DNA of 58,840 bases from JALYNX01 sp040902845 (GTDB lineage: Bacteria; Actinomycetota; Acidimicrobiia; Spongiisociales; ZC4RG35): the NCBI GenBank assembly GCA_040902845.1, contig JBBDWM010000044.1:1-58840 (forward strand). The letters run 5' to 3'. The stretch's first letter is position 1, and every line of letters starts with the position of its first letter. The position numbers and the translations under genes are program-made. Below the pieces are notes generated by a model that was not told the origin of the DNA, did no database searches, and worked only from the letters and a program-made list of their open reading frames with translations. Below, in pieces: positions 39,701-47,260 of the stretch.

Positions 39701-40046
39701 TCGGTTTCGTTCCGTGGGCCCGGACACTGCGGCCCCTTCGTAACCGGCCCTGGGCGCCCTTGGTCCGGGCGTGCCGCAGTTGATCCCAGTCCTGGGCCCG
39801 GCTCACCGGGTCATTGGCCCCCCTGGGGTCGGCCTCCAACCCGATCTCCACCCCGTAGATGGCGGGCAAACCGGTCTCCTTGGCCGTCTGCCAGAACCGG
39901 GACACCCCGTAGAACCCGTCGTGGTCGGTGACCGCCAGCGCCTCATAACCCAGTTCGATGGCCCGCTCCACCAGATCCTCGGGGTGGGATGCCCCGTCGA
40001 GAAACGAGAAATTGGTATGACAGTGCAGTTCGGCGTACCCGCTCAC
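36729..40046 (-). CDS. dnaE2: Error-prone DNA polymerase III alpha subunit DnaE2 (ImuC)
   Basis: About 1105 residues, the usual DnaE2 size. An N-terminal PHP domain (SGYAELHCHTNFSFLDGASHPEDL, LAVTDHDGFYGV) is followed by the C-family polymerase core with PDIDIDFE (about 436-443), GSGADSAVC and thumb/finger segments, then helix-hairpin-helix and OB-fold at the C-terminus. DnaE2 performs SOS-induced translesion synthesis, usually with ImuA and ImuB, not present here. I place the start at GTG 40046: upstream ATGs lie inside the LexA box and the -10 hexamer, so the message would be leaderless. Confidence 0.93.
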   Translation of the reverse strand: MSGYAELHCHTNFSFLDGASHPEDLVERAIELGYEALAVTDHDGFYGVSRFWQTAKETGLPAIYGVEIGLEADPRGANDPVSRAQDWDQLRHARTKGAQGRLRRGRSVRAHGTKPTDLPETDHLVLLAGSPDGYRALSNLVTKAQLRGEKDHPVYVWDDLAEVAKGSDVHALTGCHFGAVPKAASRGDLGATIRESSKLRELFGARLHLELWHHRMPEDDPRNDLMWEVSQKLALPVVATNQIHYYQRKDAYLSEVLAAIGGRRTLALADGFRPASDERYLKHPVEMTARFARYPGAVARAGELGRRLAFDLGLVAPNLPDFPMPGHFQDEMDYLRHLTWEGAREVYAGSDDGIDPGARRRLEHELDIIGKLGFPGYFLVVKDIIDFARSQDIYCQIRGSGADSAVCRCLGLTRVDPIRLQLPFERFLSEERGRPPDIDIDFEADRREEVIQYCYRKYGRERAAMVANVITYRAKSVLRDVAKTFGFTQAQVDGLSKYVDTRDPAQLRLDTPLPEGMTSEMIYDICWRLDGYPRHLGIHSGGMVIADRPLWQVVPLEWGRLEGRTVLQWDKDDSAAVGIVKFDLLGLGMLNALHLAHDLIEDTHGIDIDLAVIPQEPAIYRSITRADTVGLFQIESRAQMATLPKMKPKTFYDLAVEVALIRPGPIQGQSVHPYLRRRSGEEPVRFPHPSTEPILAKTLGVPIFQEQLMELARICAGFDGGQADRLRQAMTHKRSEKAMGKLRDDLFAGMAANGIVGAAADEIWEKLQGFAAFGFPESHSVSFAYIVYMSAWLRFHYPAEYLAGLLNAQPMGFYSPNSLVQDSQRHGVVVLGPDVNVSWHDCTIEPVEADRDDVVSYLGEQWRRGRGTADDPIRPPVGVRMGLRYVRNLGEREVTRIEAARILGGLFESPEDLAFRTGLGVDSLEGLAGSGALESIGLGRREGMWAAGALAEIDPERLALSPGVEAPELPGMSAEETHRADLWATGVSGRHPMSFIRDQLEGCLTAAQALEVEQHRARVKVAGVVTHRQRPGTAKGVYFLNLEDETGLLNIVVLPDVWAKHREVVRKSPALVIEGRLEFHDGVTNIVARDFKPIGVQTVQSRDFR
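36739..37316. repeat. 578-bp direct duplication, copy 2 (inside dnaE2)
   Basis: This is the copy within the full-length dnaE2, identical to 35003-35580 at every base I compared. Outside it the codons differ synonymously, as in the codons for ILGG and FESP. Confidence 0.9.
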
Positions 40047-40053
40047 CCACCGT

Positions 40054-40076
40054 ATCATATCGAACATATGTTCGAT
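40054..40076 (-). promoter_or_regulatory. LexA (SOS) box and -10 hexamer of dnaE2
   Basis: ATCGAACATATGTTCGAT (40059-40076) is a perfect 18-bp palindrome holding the actinobacterial LexA site CGAACnnnnGTTCG. It directly abuts TATGAT (40059-40054), a -10 hexamer 7 nt before the GTG start, so LexA would cover the promoter. This predicts DNA-damage induction of dnaE2. Confidence 0.88.
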
Positions 40077-40106
40077 GTGTGGAGAAGGAGGACCCGGAAA
40101 GCTCGT

Positions 40107-41114
40107 CTAGGTACGCGGTAGCCCGCGTTGAATCATGAACTCGACTTCTGGGGATGCGTTGACGATCCGGAACTCTGTGCCCGGATGGTTGGAAGCCCAC
40201 ACACGAAGCAACTCATCCACGAAACCCTGGCCCACTCGCCTGACACCGCGAAAGTCCAGTTCAACCATTCCGTAGAGCTCCAATCCCGATGCCAACCGCT
40301 TGGCCTCAGACCTGCTGATGAACTCGTCACCATGATCAGAGAGAGCCACTCTGATGTTCGTCCGGACTATCTCATAGGTTCCGACGTCGCTAAAGCGATC
40401 AAACACTTCCTTGGGGCGTCGATCTCGGCCCCTTTCGGTTACCAGTCTCACCGAAGTCCCACGGCGGCCCGACCCGGGGGAGATCGTCGAATCATCGCGG
40501 AGATTGTCGACAGTCCAGGCGTATGTACCCGAGTCAAGTTCAAACAAGTCGAACAGCTTGGATGTGAAGAAGAGACCTTGACCAGAATGACGGGCGGGAT
40601 CTGTTGTCTGTTGACCCTTCGCTATATGCGCAATGGCATCAAGCTCACTCGGAAGGTCGAAATGGGCAACGACGTGCTGAAACGCGCCTACCCCGTTGTC
40701 GGCGATCACCAACTCGACTTGCCGCTCGTCAGATCGGCCACGCAACCAGATGTTCGTACCGCTCGAGTGGTCGATGGCGTTGTTGAGCATTTCGGTAACG
40801 CCGTAATTGAAGCAGGCCAATGTTGATTCGCTCACGTCGAGTGGGCCGAAGTCCTCGAGGAACTGATGCCACATGGTGTCTTCCTCCAGTGGCTGGTCGC
40901 CTAGCTCCCAGACCAGGATGACGTCGTAGATCGGCTCCCATTGAGCTGCTCTTGCTTTCCCAACCTGTCTGACCAGCCCCCGATCTCTCAGCTTCTTCAG
41001 GTGGTAATGCACGGCTTGTCGGGAAAGGCCAAGTCTTTCAGCCAGTGCAACAGAACCTTGCGGTCCTTGAGCTTGAAGTACCCGAATGATCTCTTCTGTG
41101 ACAGATTCAGCCAA
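40107..41114 (-). CDS. wHTH - HATPase - STAS-like (DUF4325) regulator
   Basis: A 335-residue three-part protein. Residues 1-60 are an ArsR-like winged helix (LGLSRQAVHYHLKKLRDRGLVRQVG). About 85-190 is a GHKL ATPase: GVTEMLNNAIDHSS (N box), VIADNGVGAF (G1), SGQGLFFTSKLFDLF (G2). About 245-335 is a STAS-like DUF4325 domain (ELYGMVELDFRGVRRVGQGFVDELLRVW). Anti-sigma kinase, anti-anti-sigma and DNA-binding functions are thus in one chain, suggesting an autonomous partner-switch regulator (inference). The TTG start at 41114 is just after an in-frame stop. GC is lower than in the flanks, and a perfect inverted repeat lies upstream. Confidence 0.78.
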   Translation of the reverse strand: MAESVTEEIIRVLQAQGPQGSVALAERLGLSRQAVHYHLKKLRDRGLVRQVGKARAAQWEPIYDVILVWELGDQPLEEDTMWHQFLEDFGPLDVSESTLACFNYGVTEMLNNAIDHSSGTNIWLRGRSDERQVELVIADNGVGAFQHVVAHFDLPSELDAIAHIAKGQQTTDPARHSGQGLFFTSKLFDLFELDSGTYAWTVDNLRDDSTISPGSGRRGTSVRLVTERGRDRRPKEVFDRFSDVGTYEIVRTNIRVALSDHGDEFISRSEAKRLASGLELYGMVELDFRGVRRVGQGFVDELLRVWASNHPGTEFRIVNASPEVEFMIQRGLPRT

Positions 41115-41122
41115 TCAATATC

Positions 41123-41160
41123 TTTTGACGATTTGACAATACTACTTCAAATCGTCAAAA
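41123..41160. promoter_or_regulatory. Perfect 14-bp inverted repeat, probable operator
   Basis: TTTTGACGATTTGA (41123-41136) and TCAAATCGTCAAAA (41147-41160) are exact inverted copies around a 10-nt spacer. The repeat ends 9 bp before the start of the wHTH gene and lies 25 bp past the M15 gene stop. Autoregulation by the wHTH protein is the simplest reading. Confidence 0.75.
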
Positions 41161-41184
41161 CGTAAAACAACTTGCAGAACCTTC

Positions 41185-42069
41185 TCACCTCCCGGTAAAC
41201 GAGAAATGCATCCAGTCCTTGAGGGTGTCCCAGTTGCCACCCCAGCCCCAGCCCATGTCGGCGAAAGCCTCGGTCACCACATCACCGTCGAAGATCATCC
41301 CCGGGCGGACGTCCTCCCGGTCGGTGTAGGCCGAAGCAAGTTCGGGTAGGACCAGGTCGCCCTTCAGATAGGGATTGTGAAACGGGTTGACGTCGATCGC
41401 CAGGCCGGAGGCATGCTGGGACCACGAAGTCGATCCCACGGCCGGGCGACACACGAACGAGGTGGTGTCGTTCCAGTCACCGGTGGGAGGGGCGTCGATC
41501 TCCTCCTTGGTGATCACCCGCATCTGCTCGATCGGGAACCGGGCCTCGTGTAGGAGGCGGAAGACTTCGACCACCTCTTCGGCGAATTCCTGATTGACGA
41601 TGATCTCCCCGGTGTGAAATCGGCCGTCGAACCCGTAGTGACCGACCGTCAGATACGAGAGCTCATCGAGGGTGACCGGGCACTCGGGCACCCAACTGGA
41701 GCGAGCCAGCACCTCGGGCGGAATAGGGCCGAGGGTGAAGTGAAATGCCTCATCGGTGGGCGGAGCCAGGACATCGGGGGTCTCTAGCGCACGGGGATCG
41801 AACTCAGACGGCGTCGGCTGGACCTCGCCGTAACCGTCGGCGCGGAGTGGCAACACCCGGCTACCCATCCACTCCGGGCGGGCGAAAGGATCAAGGGTGG
41901 TTGTGGTCGCGGGGACCGTGGTGGTGGTCGGTGCCGTTGTTGTCGCTGACCGGGCAACGGAGGTGGTGGTCACAGCAACCAACGATGTAGTCGAGGTTGT
42001 CGTTCCCTCACCAACGAGTGAGCACGACGACACCAACACCATGGCTGCGAGCAAGCCCCGTCGCACCAC
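41185..42069 (-). CDS. M15 family peptidoglycan peptidase (D-alanyl-D-alanine carboxypeptidase-like), lipoprotein
   Basis: A 294-residue protein with signal peptide and lipobox-like VLVSSC, then a long Thr/Ser-rich linker (about 25-60) and an M15B/VanY-like domain: FVCRPAVGSTSWSQHASGLAIDVNPFHNPY (SxHxxGxAxD zinc motif) and DWMHFSFTGR (HxH-like ending). It likely trims cell-wall peptides outside the cell. The start is GTG 42069, divergent from the PPOX gene. Confidence 0.88.
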   Translation of the reverse strand: MVRRGLLAAMVLVSSCSLVGEGTTTSTTSLVAVTTTSVARSATTTAPTTTTVPATTTTLDPFARPEWMGSRVLPLRADGYGEVQPTPSEFDPRALETPDVLAPPTDEAFHFTLGPIPPEVLARSSWVPECPVTLDELSYLTVGHYGFDGRFHTGEIIVNQEFAEEVVEVFRLLHEARFPIEQMRVITKEEIDAPPTGDWNDTTSFVCRPAVGSTSWSQHASGLAIDVNPFHNPYLKGDLVLPELASAYTDREDVRPGMIFDGDVVTEAFADMGWGWGGNWDTLKDWMHFSFTGR

Positions 42070-42114
42070 GCGACCATAACCAGGCCTGCTGGAAGCGGCA
42101 CCGACCGGTGGGCC

Positions 42115-42120
42115 TACGAT
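42115..42120 (+). promoter_or_regulatory. -10 hexamer TACGAT (leaderless)
   Basis: TACGAT ends 6 nt before the ATG at 42127. Confidence 0.5.
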
Positions 42121-42126
42121 CCCGCC

Positions 42127-42555
42127 ATGACCAAGATCTCACAAGCAGTCCGTGACCTTCTCGCCACCGGACCGCTGGGCCACGTCGTCACCATCGATCC
42201 CGACGGGGCTCCACACGTCACTCTGGCCTGGGTGGGTGTAGAAGGCGACGAATTGGTCTGGGCCACCTTCTTCGATCAGCACAAGATCGATTGCCTCCGG
42301 AAGGATCCGCGAACCGCGATCTCCTTTCAAGCCCACGAGCACACCGGCCAAGGCCTGCACCCATATCTCGTGGTCCAGGGCACGGCGCGCGTCGATGAAG
42401 GAGGTGCGCTGGAGGTGATGGATCGTCTGGCAGAGGCGTACATCGGCCCTGGAGCCAGTTTTCCGGTTAGGGACTTCCCAGAAGGGCTCGTGATCCACGT
42501 CGCCGTGGACCGGATCTACGGTGTCGGCCCTTGGGTCGAGACCGAAAGCAACTGA
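42127..42555 (+). CDS. PPOX-class (probably F420-dependent) oxidoreductase
   Basis: A 142-residue split-barrel protein of the pyridoxamine-phosphate-oxidase-like superfamily. GPLGHVVTIDPDGAPHVTLAWVGVEGDELVWATFFDQHKIDCLRKDPRTAISFQ and YLVVQGTARVDEGGALEVMDRLAEAYIG are typical of actinobacterial F420-linked members. The substrate is unknown; F420 rather than FMN use is inferred from the family and the cof genes. It stands alone. Confidence 0.85.
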   Translation: MTKISQAVRDLLATGPLGHVVTIDPDGAPHVTLAWVGVEGDELVWATFFDQHKIDCLRKDPRTAISFQAHEHTGQGLHPYLVVQGTARVDEGGALEVMDRLAEAYIGPGASFPVRDFPEGLVIHVAVDRIYGVGPWVETESN

Positions 42556-42908
42556 ACGCAGAATGCCAGCCGCCTTGATCCATTTGACCGGACGTGGTGA
42601 GCGACGCCGTGGAGACTCCGAACCGGTCATCCGGCGTAGACCTTGGAGGACTTCCTCACCGCCCATCCCAAGAGTTTCCAGCGGCACCTGCCCTAGGGCA
42701 CCTACTAGAGGCCCGGCTCAGGAATCGGTGATCGTATCTCGACGTCGACCGGTGGCGGATTGCCACACCAGGCCTGCCCACGAAAAGGTGCGGCTGGGTG
42801 AGGTATCGACAGCAATCCCCATTGAGACCTCTCTTTGTCCCAAGGAAGGCGACTCAGCCGCAGCCAAGGGGGTTCCCAACGAGCCGCCATCACCTAGGCT
42901 GACCGCTC
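42556..42908. other. 353-bp intergenic region, no confident gene
   Basis: It contains no coding frame of recognisable kind and no tRNA-like fold. A short palindrome TGCCCTAGGGCA occurs near 42690-42701, and TAGGCT at 42895-42900 looks like the dedA promoter. Confidence 0.4.
42895..42900 (+). promoter_or_regulatory. -10 hexamer TAGGCT for the DedA gene (leaderless)
   Basis: TAGGCT ends 8 nt before the GTG start at 42909; the same hexamer is used before the histidine leader. Confidence 0.45.
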
Positions 42909-43607
42909 GTGCCGATCATCGCCATCGAGTTCCTCGACTGGCTGGATCCCGAGAAGCTGATACAGACCGTGGGTCTGTTCGGGGTCTTCGCCGTCATCTT
43001 CGCCGAGTCCGGTCTGCTAATCGGATTCTTCCTGCCCGGCGACTCGCTGCTGTTCACCGCCGGTTTCTTCGCATCGAAGCCAGAATCGATCCCCGAGGCG
43101 CTGCACCTCCCCTTCTTTCCACTTCTGATCGGAGTTCTGCTGGCGGCGGTTATCGGTGACCAGGTCGGCTATCTATTCGGGCGGAAGGCAGGCCCCGCCC
43201 TCTTCAATCGCCCCGACTCCCGCTTCTTCAAACAGGAGTATGTCGATCGGGCCCATGGCTATTTCGAGCGGTACGGGCCGAAGACGATCGTCCTCGCCCG
43301 ATTCATCCCCATTGTCCGCACCTTCGCCCCTGTCGTAGCCGGGGTCGGTCGAATGGAATACAAGATCTTCTTCCGATTCAACATCGTGGGCGGCGTGCTC
43401 TGGGCACTCGGTGTCACCACCCTCGGCTACTTTCTGGGTCAGATCGACTTCGTGGCTCGCAATCTCGAAGTGACGATCATCGTGATCGTTCTCATATCGA
43501 TCACCCCGATGATCATCGAGATCCGCCGAAGCCGCAGGGAGCGAGTTGCGGGGGTCGAGGCCTCAGATGAGCACGACCACGAGGGCACCAGTGCCGAAGG
43601 CGAGTAG
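42909..43607 (+). CDS. DedA family membrane protein
   Basis: The 232-residue protein has the DedA/VTT fold: FAVIFAESGLLIGFFLPGDSLLFTAGFFA, VIGDQVGYLFGRKAGPALF, RAHGYFERYGPKTIVLARFIPIVRTFAPVVAGVGRMEYKIFFRFNIVGGVLWAL. The conserved acidic, Arg and Pro residues of the re-entrant loops are present. Family members act as undecaprenyl-phosphate or phospholipid flippases. The C-terminal charged tail overlaps the next, convergent gene by 45 bp. Confidence 0.92.
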   Translation: MPIIAIEFLDWLDPEKLIQTVGLFGVFAVIFAESGLLIGFFLPGDSLLFTAGFFASKPESIPEALHLPFFPLLIGVLLAAVIGDQVGYLFGRKAGPALFNRPDSRFFKQEYVDRAHGYFERYGPKTIVLARFIPIVRTFAPVVAGVGRMEYKIFFRFNIVGGVLWALGVTTLGYFLGQIDFVARNLEVTIIVIVLISITPMIIEIRRSRRERVAGVEASDEHDHEGTSAEGE

Positions 43608-43910
43608 CCAACTTGCCAGCGAGCCGACGAGGACGTATTCCGGGTCGATCGCGGCCGGTTTGCCGCTGATCTCGGGGAAGCGGAGGATGCTCTTGGCCGC
43701 CACCACCAGCCCGGCAGCCGCTGCAGCCCCAGACAGCATCAAGACGTAGATCAACAACCGCTCCAGGATCCCGATCCAGCGGCCGGCCTGGTTGTGAGAA
43801 GGCGTTGTCTCCTGCCGGGTGAGTCGGAGAACCTGTCTCACCAGCCAGTTCGCCGGCAACGTGAGAAGGAGCCCACCGACCGCGATCACTGCCAGGTCGG
43901 ACCAGCTCAT
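43563..43910 (-). CDS. DUF3307-like small membrane protein
   Basis: A 115-residue protein with three hydrophobic helices; AGRWIGILERLLIYVLMLSGAAAAAGLVVAAKSILRFPEI followed by PEYVLVGSLASWLLAFGTGALVVV resembles the C-terminal part of DUF3307 proteins. Its ATG overlaps the satD stop by 4 bp, so the two are coupled. The function is unknown. The 45-bp convergent overlap with the DedA gene is larger than elsewhere in the window. Confidence 0.75.
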   Translation of the reverse strand: MSWSDLAVIAVGGLLLTLPANWLVRQVLRLTRQETTPSHNQAGRWIGILERLLIYVLMLSGAAAAAGLVVAAKSILRFPEISGKPAAIDPEYVLVGSLASWLLAFGTGALVVVLI

Positions 43911-44551
43911 GAACGGGCGGGGATGGTGAATGGCCTGAGGTCGCTGGCATCCATCAACGCCAGTATCCCATGGGCGTGCGCCCGCCGGCTGACCGAGCTC
44001 TTGTTGATGGCGAGCCTCGATGCGAGCTCGGTCTGGTTGAGCCCGTCGAGCAGTCCGATGGCGATCTCGGTATCCACTTGATCGAATCCGTCGAGCACCG
44101 TATCACGGAGCAACAGGTAGCCGTTGAGGATGGCGTCGAACGACGAGTCGGTTCGTATCACTGTCCGCACCTTGACTGGGCGGCCCCTCGGTGCCTGGTC
44201 CAGGGCTTCGATCGCCTCGCGGGCCCGCCACCAGCAGGGCCCGTCCTGGCCGTACGGGGACCGTTCCGGATCCTCCGCCACCAACTCACCCCATCCGATC
44301 CCGATCCGGAGCCTCGTCAGGTGACTGGCCCGGAGATGGAGTTGCAAGGTGGCCTCGAGGGCCTGAGTGATCGTCGGGAAGCGTGCCTGAAACTCGTCAC
44401 CAATGGTGAAGACCGGGTTGCCGCCGACCAGACCGTCGACGGTCTCAAACACCGACTCCATCCCCCGTTGCAAGCCAGGTCTGTCAGTCGCTTGCCGGGA
44501 GGCCACCAGGTCCCCGATCAGGGCTGCTACCCGGGTAGTGGGTTGCTCCAT
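43907..44551 (-). CDS. SatD family protein
   Basis: The 214-residue protein has the SatD-like start VAALIGDLVASRQATDRPGLQ, GDEFQARFPTITQALEATL and LRIGIGWGELV. The C-terminus has a helix-turn-helix (LNQTELASRLAINKSSVSRRAHAHG), implying DNA binding. SatD was named from acid-tolerance work in streptococci; its function is unknown. It is paired with a DUF3307-like gene. GCAACTC repeats overlap its promoter, so it may regulate itself. Confidence 0.82.
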   Translation of the reverse strand: MEQPTTRVAALIGDLVASRQATDRPGLQRGMESVFETVDGLVGGNPVFTIGDEFQARFPTITQALEATLQLHLRASHLTRLRIGIGWGELVAEDPERSPYGQDGPCWWRAREAIEALDQAPRGRPVKVRTVIRTDSSFDAILNGYLLLRDTVLDGFDQVDTEIAIGLLDGLNQTELASRLAINKSSVSRRAHAHGILALMDASDLRPFTIPARS

Positions 44552-44555
44552 AGAC

Positions 44556-44596
44556 GCAACTCTAGCCGAGTTGCTCTACAATTGCAACTCTGTTGC
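44556..44596 (-). promoter_or_regulatory. satD promoter with GCAACTC/GAGTTGC operator repeats
   Basis: GCAACTC (44556-44562) and GAGTTGC (44568-44574) form an inverted repeat; a third GCAACTC is at 44584-44590 followed by TGTTGC. On the minus strand TTGCAA and TAGAGT are spaced 17 nt apart, and TAGAGT ends 7 nt before the satD ATG. The repeats overlap both boxes, fitting autorepression. Confidence 0.6.
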
Positions 44597-44637
44597 GCGT
44601 GAAGACCAACTATGACGAAGTTGTGACCAGCACGCAA

Positions 44638-47166
44638 CTACTGGGCGAGAACGGCCTCCACGGCAAGCTTCTCCCCCTCCCGATACACAATGACTTCGGC
44701 GCGGGCGGCGGCCCGGAGGTCGGAATCGGCCTGACGTATCCAATCCAGAACTTCGGCCGGAGCGGTGACCGTCACCGATTCGACCTCGGATGCCATCGAA
44801 GCTTTCGCCTCGGACTTTTGCTTCCGAACCGAGGCGATGACCAGACCCGCCATCCCCAGAACGCCCAGATCCCCGCCAAACGCTCTCAGCTCCGCGCCGC
44901 CGGGCCATCCTTCACGATGCACCGACCCTTCCCGCCACCATGACCAGACCTCCTCGGTCACAAACGGCAAGAAGGGGGCGAACAACCGGAGATAGACGTC
45001 GAGACCGACCTGTAAGGCGGCATGGGCCGAGGCCCCCGCCACTCCCCCGTCATAAGCCCGGCCCTTGACCAGCTCCAGATAGTCGTCGGTCCAAGTCCAG
45101 AACGACTTCTCGGTGATCTCGATGGCGCGGGCGTAGTCGTACTTCTCGAATGCGGCTGTCGATTGAGCCACCACCTCGGAGAGCGAGGCCAGCATCGAGC
45201 GGTCGAGTGGCTCGGTGATGGCGGCGAAGTCGACGTCGTCGGCAAACCCGAGCACGAAACGGGCGGCGTTAAGGATCTTCAGCGCCAGTCGGCGCCCGAT
45301 CTTCATCACCCCGAAATCGACCGCGGTGTCGGTCCCCGGGCGGCCGTTGCAGGCCCAATACCGGACCGCCTCCGACCCATACTCGTCGATCAGGGGGATC
45401 GGAGTGATGACGTTGCCCTTCGACTTCGACATCTTTTTGCGCTCGGGGTCGAGGATCCACCCGTTGATGGTGGCGTGGCTCCACGGCAGCATTCCATGCT
45501 CATAATGAGAGCGAAGGAGGGTGGCGAATAGCCAGGTGCGGATGATCTCGGGTCCCTGGGGCCGCATATCCATCGGGAACACCCGGCCGAAGAGATCCGG
45601 GTCGTCGTCCCAATGCCCCGCGATCTGGGGAGTCAGCGAGGAAGTGGCCCAGGTGTCCATCACGTCAGGGTCGCCGGCGAAACCACCGGGAACCCCTCGC
45701 TGAGATTCTTCGTAACCGGGCGGGGCATCGGTGGTGGGGTCTACAGGAAGGGAGACCTCGTCGGGGAGGATCGGATGCTCGAAGTCGAGTTCACCTTCGG
45801 AGTCGACCGGGTACCAGACCGGAAGCGAGACCCCGAAGAACCTCTGGCGGGAGATCAGCCAATCCCCATTGAGGCCTTCAACCCAGTGCTTGTACCGGAC
45901 CCCCATGAAATCGGGGATCCAATTCAGCTCCTCTCCCCTGGTCAGGAGTTCGTGGCGAAGATCCTCACCACGACCGCCATTGCGGATGTACCACTGACGG
46001 CTGGAGATGATCTCGAGAGGGCGGTCGCCCTTCTCGAAGAATTTGACCGGGTGGGTGATCGGACGCGGCTCACCATCGAGATCCCCAGAATCCGCGAGCA
46101 ACTCCGCCATCTTCCGTTGTGCCTGATTGGGGTACAACCCGGCAATCTGGGCATAGGCGGACTTTCCAGCGTCGGTTTCGATCCACTCCGGGGTGTCCTC
46201 GCGAAGCCGCCCGCTCTGTTGGATGACAGCCCTCGTGGGCAGGTCGAGCTCGCGCCACCAGGTCACGTCGGCGGTGTCACCCCAGGTGCAGATCATGGCG
46301 ATGCCGCTCCCCTTGTCAGGGTCGGCCAGCTCGTGGGCGACCACCGGAAGCTGCACTCCGAACAACGGAGAGGTCACCGTGGTGCCGAAGAGGGTTCGGT
46401 AGCGGTCGTCGTCGGGATGCGCCACCAGGGCAACACAGGCGGAAACCAGCTCCGGTCGGGTGGTCTCGATGTACACCGGGTCTCCGTCCGGACGATGGAA
46501 TGCGATCCGGTGATAGGCACCGGGGCGCTCCCGATCCTCGAGCTCGGCCTGAGCGACGGCCGACTTGAAATCGACATCCCAGAGCACGGGAGCCTCCTGG
46601 GAGTAGGCCTCGCCACGTTCCAGATTTCGGAGAAACGCCCTCTGACTGGTCCGCTGACAGTGCTCGTCGATGGTGGCGTAGCTCTGGTCCCAGTCCACCG
46701 ACAACCCGAGGGTCCGCCACAGATTCTCGAAGACTTTCTCGTCCTCGGCCGTGAGACCGTGACAGAGCTCGATGAAGTTGCGCCGGCTTATCGAGATCGG
46801 TGGGTCGGGCGGCTGATCGGGAGGTGTGAAATCAGGGTCGTAGTGGAGGGTGGGGTCACATCTGACCCCGTAGTAGTTTTGCACCCGACGCTCGGTGGGG
46901 AGCCCATTGTCGTCCCACCCCATCGGGTAGAACACCTCCATCCCCTTCATCCGCTGGTAGCGGGCGATCGCGTCGGTCTGGACAAAACCAAACACCGATC
47001 CCATGTGCAGCGACCCCGAAACCGTGGGAGGAGGGGTATCGATGGAGAAGATCTGGTCTCTTGATTTGGAGCGATCGAACCGGTAGGTGCCCTCGGATTC
47101 CCAACGCTCGATCCATTTCGCCTCTATCCCCTCGAGGGCAGGCTTGTCAGGGACGGTTCGCGTCAT
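44638..47166 (-). CDS. valS: Valyl-tRNA synthetase
   Basis: A class I synthetase of about 842 residues: the HIGH-type motif PPPTVSGSLHMGSVFG, the editing domain (VYIETTRPELVSACVALVAHPDD), WYIRNGGRGEDL, DWLISRQRFFGVSLPVWY, the catalytic KKMSKSKGN, and the anticodon-binding region. It charges tRNA-Val. It is of the longer actinobacterial type with a reduced C-terminal coiled coil. ATG 47166 is preferred over a TTG at 47199. No T-box or leader structure precedes it; the 86-bp gap to satD holds the satD promoter. Confidence 0.95.
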   Translation of the reverse strand: MTRTVPDKPALEGIEAKWIERWESEGTYRFDRSKSRDQIFSIDTPPPTVSGSLHMGSVFGFVQTDAIARYQRMKGMEVFYPMGWDDNGLPTERRVQNYYGVRCDPTLHYDPDFTPPDQPPDPPISISRRNFIELCHGLTAEDEKVFENLWRTLGLSVDWDQSYATIDEHCQRTSQRAFLRNLERGEAYSQEAPVLWDVDFKSAVAQAELEDRERPGAYHRIAFHRPDGDPVYIETTRPELVSACVALVAHPDDDRYRTLFGTTVTSPLFGVQLPVVAHELADPDKGSGIAMICTWGDTADVTWWRELDLPTRAVIQQSGRLREDTPEWIETDAGKSAYAQIAGLYPNQAQRKMAELLADSGDLDGEPRPITHPVKFFEKGDRPLEIISSRQWYIRNGGRGEDLRHELLTRGEELNWIPDFMGVRYKHWVEGLNGDWLISRQRFFGVSLPVWYPVDSEGELDFEHPILPDEVSLPVDPTTDAPPGYEESQRGVPGGFAGDPDVMDTWATSSLTPQIAGHWDDDPDLFGRVFPMDMRPQGPEIIRTWLFATLLRSHYEHGMLPWSHATINGWILDPERKKMSKSKGNVITPIPLIDEYGSEAVRYWACNGRPGTDTAVDFGVMKIGRRLALKILNAARFVLGFADDVDFAAITEPLDRSMLASLSEVVAQSTAAFEKYDYARAIEITEKSFWTWTDDYLELVKGRAYDGGVAGASAHAALQVGLDVYLRLFAPFLPFVTEEVWSWWREGSVHREGWPGGAELRAFGGDLGVLGMAGLVIASVRKQKSEAKASMASEVESVTVTAPAEVLDWIRQADSDLRAAARAEVIVYREGEKLAVEAVLAQ

Positions 47167-47260
47167 GGAGCGTGAAGGGTAACGGTGGCGAAGTGCCAAC
47201 CCGTTCTGGTGCGATCGTGGTCGTAACGCTCCCGGAACGACCGTCCTCTAGCTTCAGGGC

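Noticed and set aside
45613..47064. Plus-strand reading frame of about 483 codons opposite valS
   Set aside because: Antisense shadow of valS, which has all class I synthetase motifs.
47167..47260. T-box leader before valS
   Set aside because: The gap is short, with no T-box consensus or terminator; the only attenuator seen is the His one at 48481-48605.
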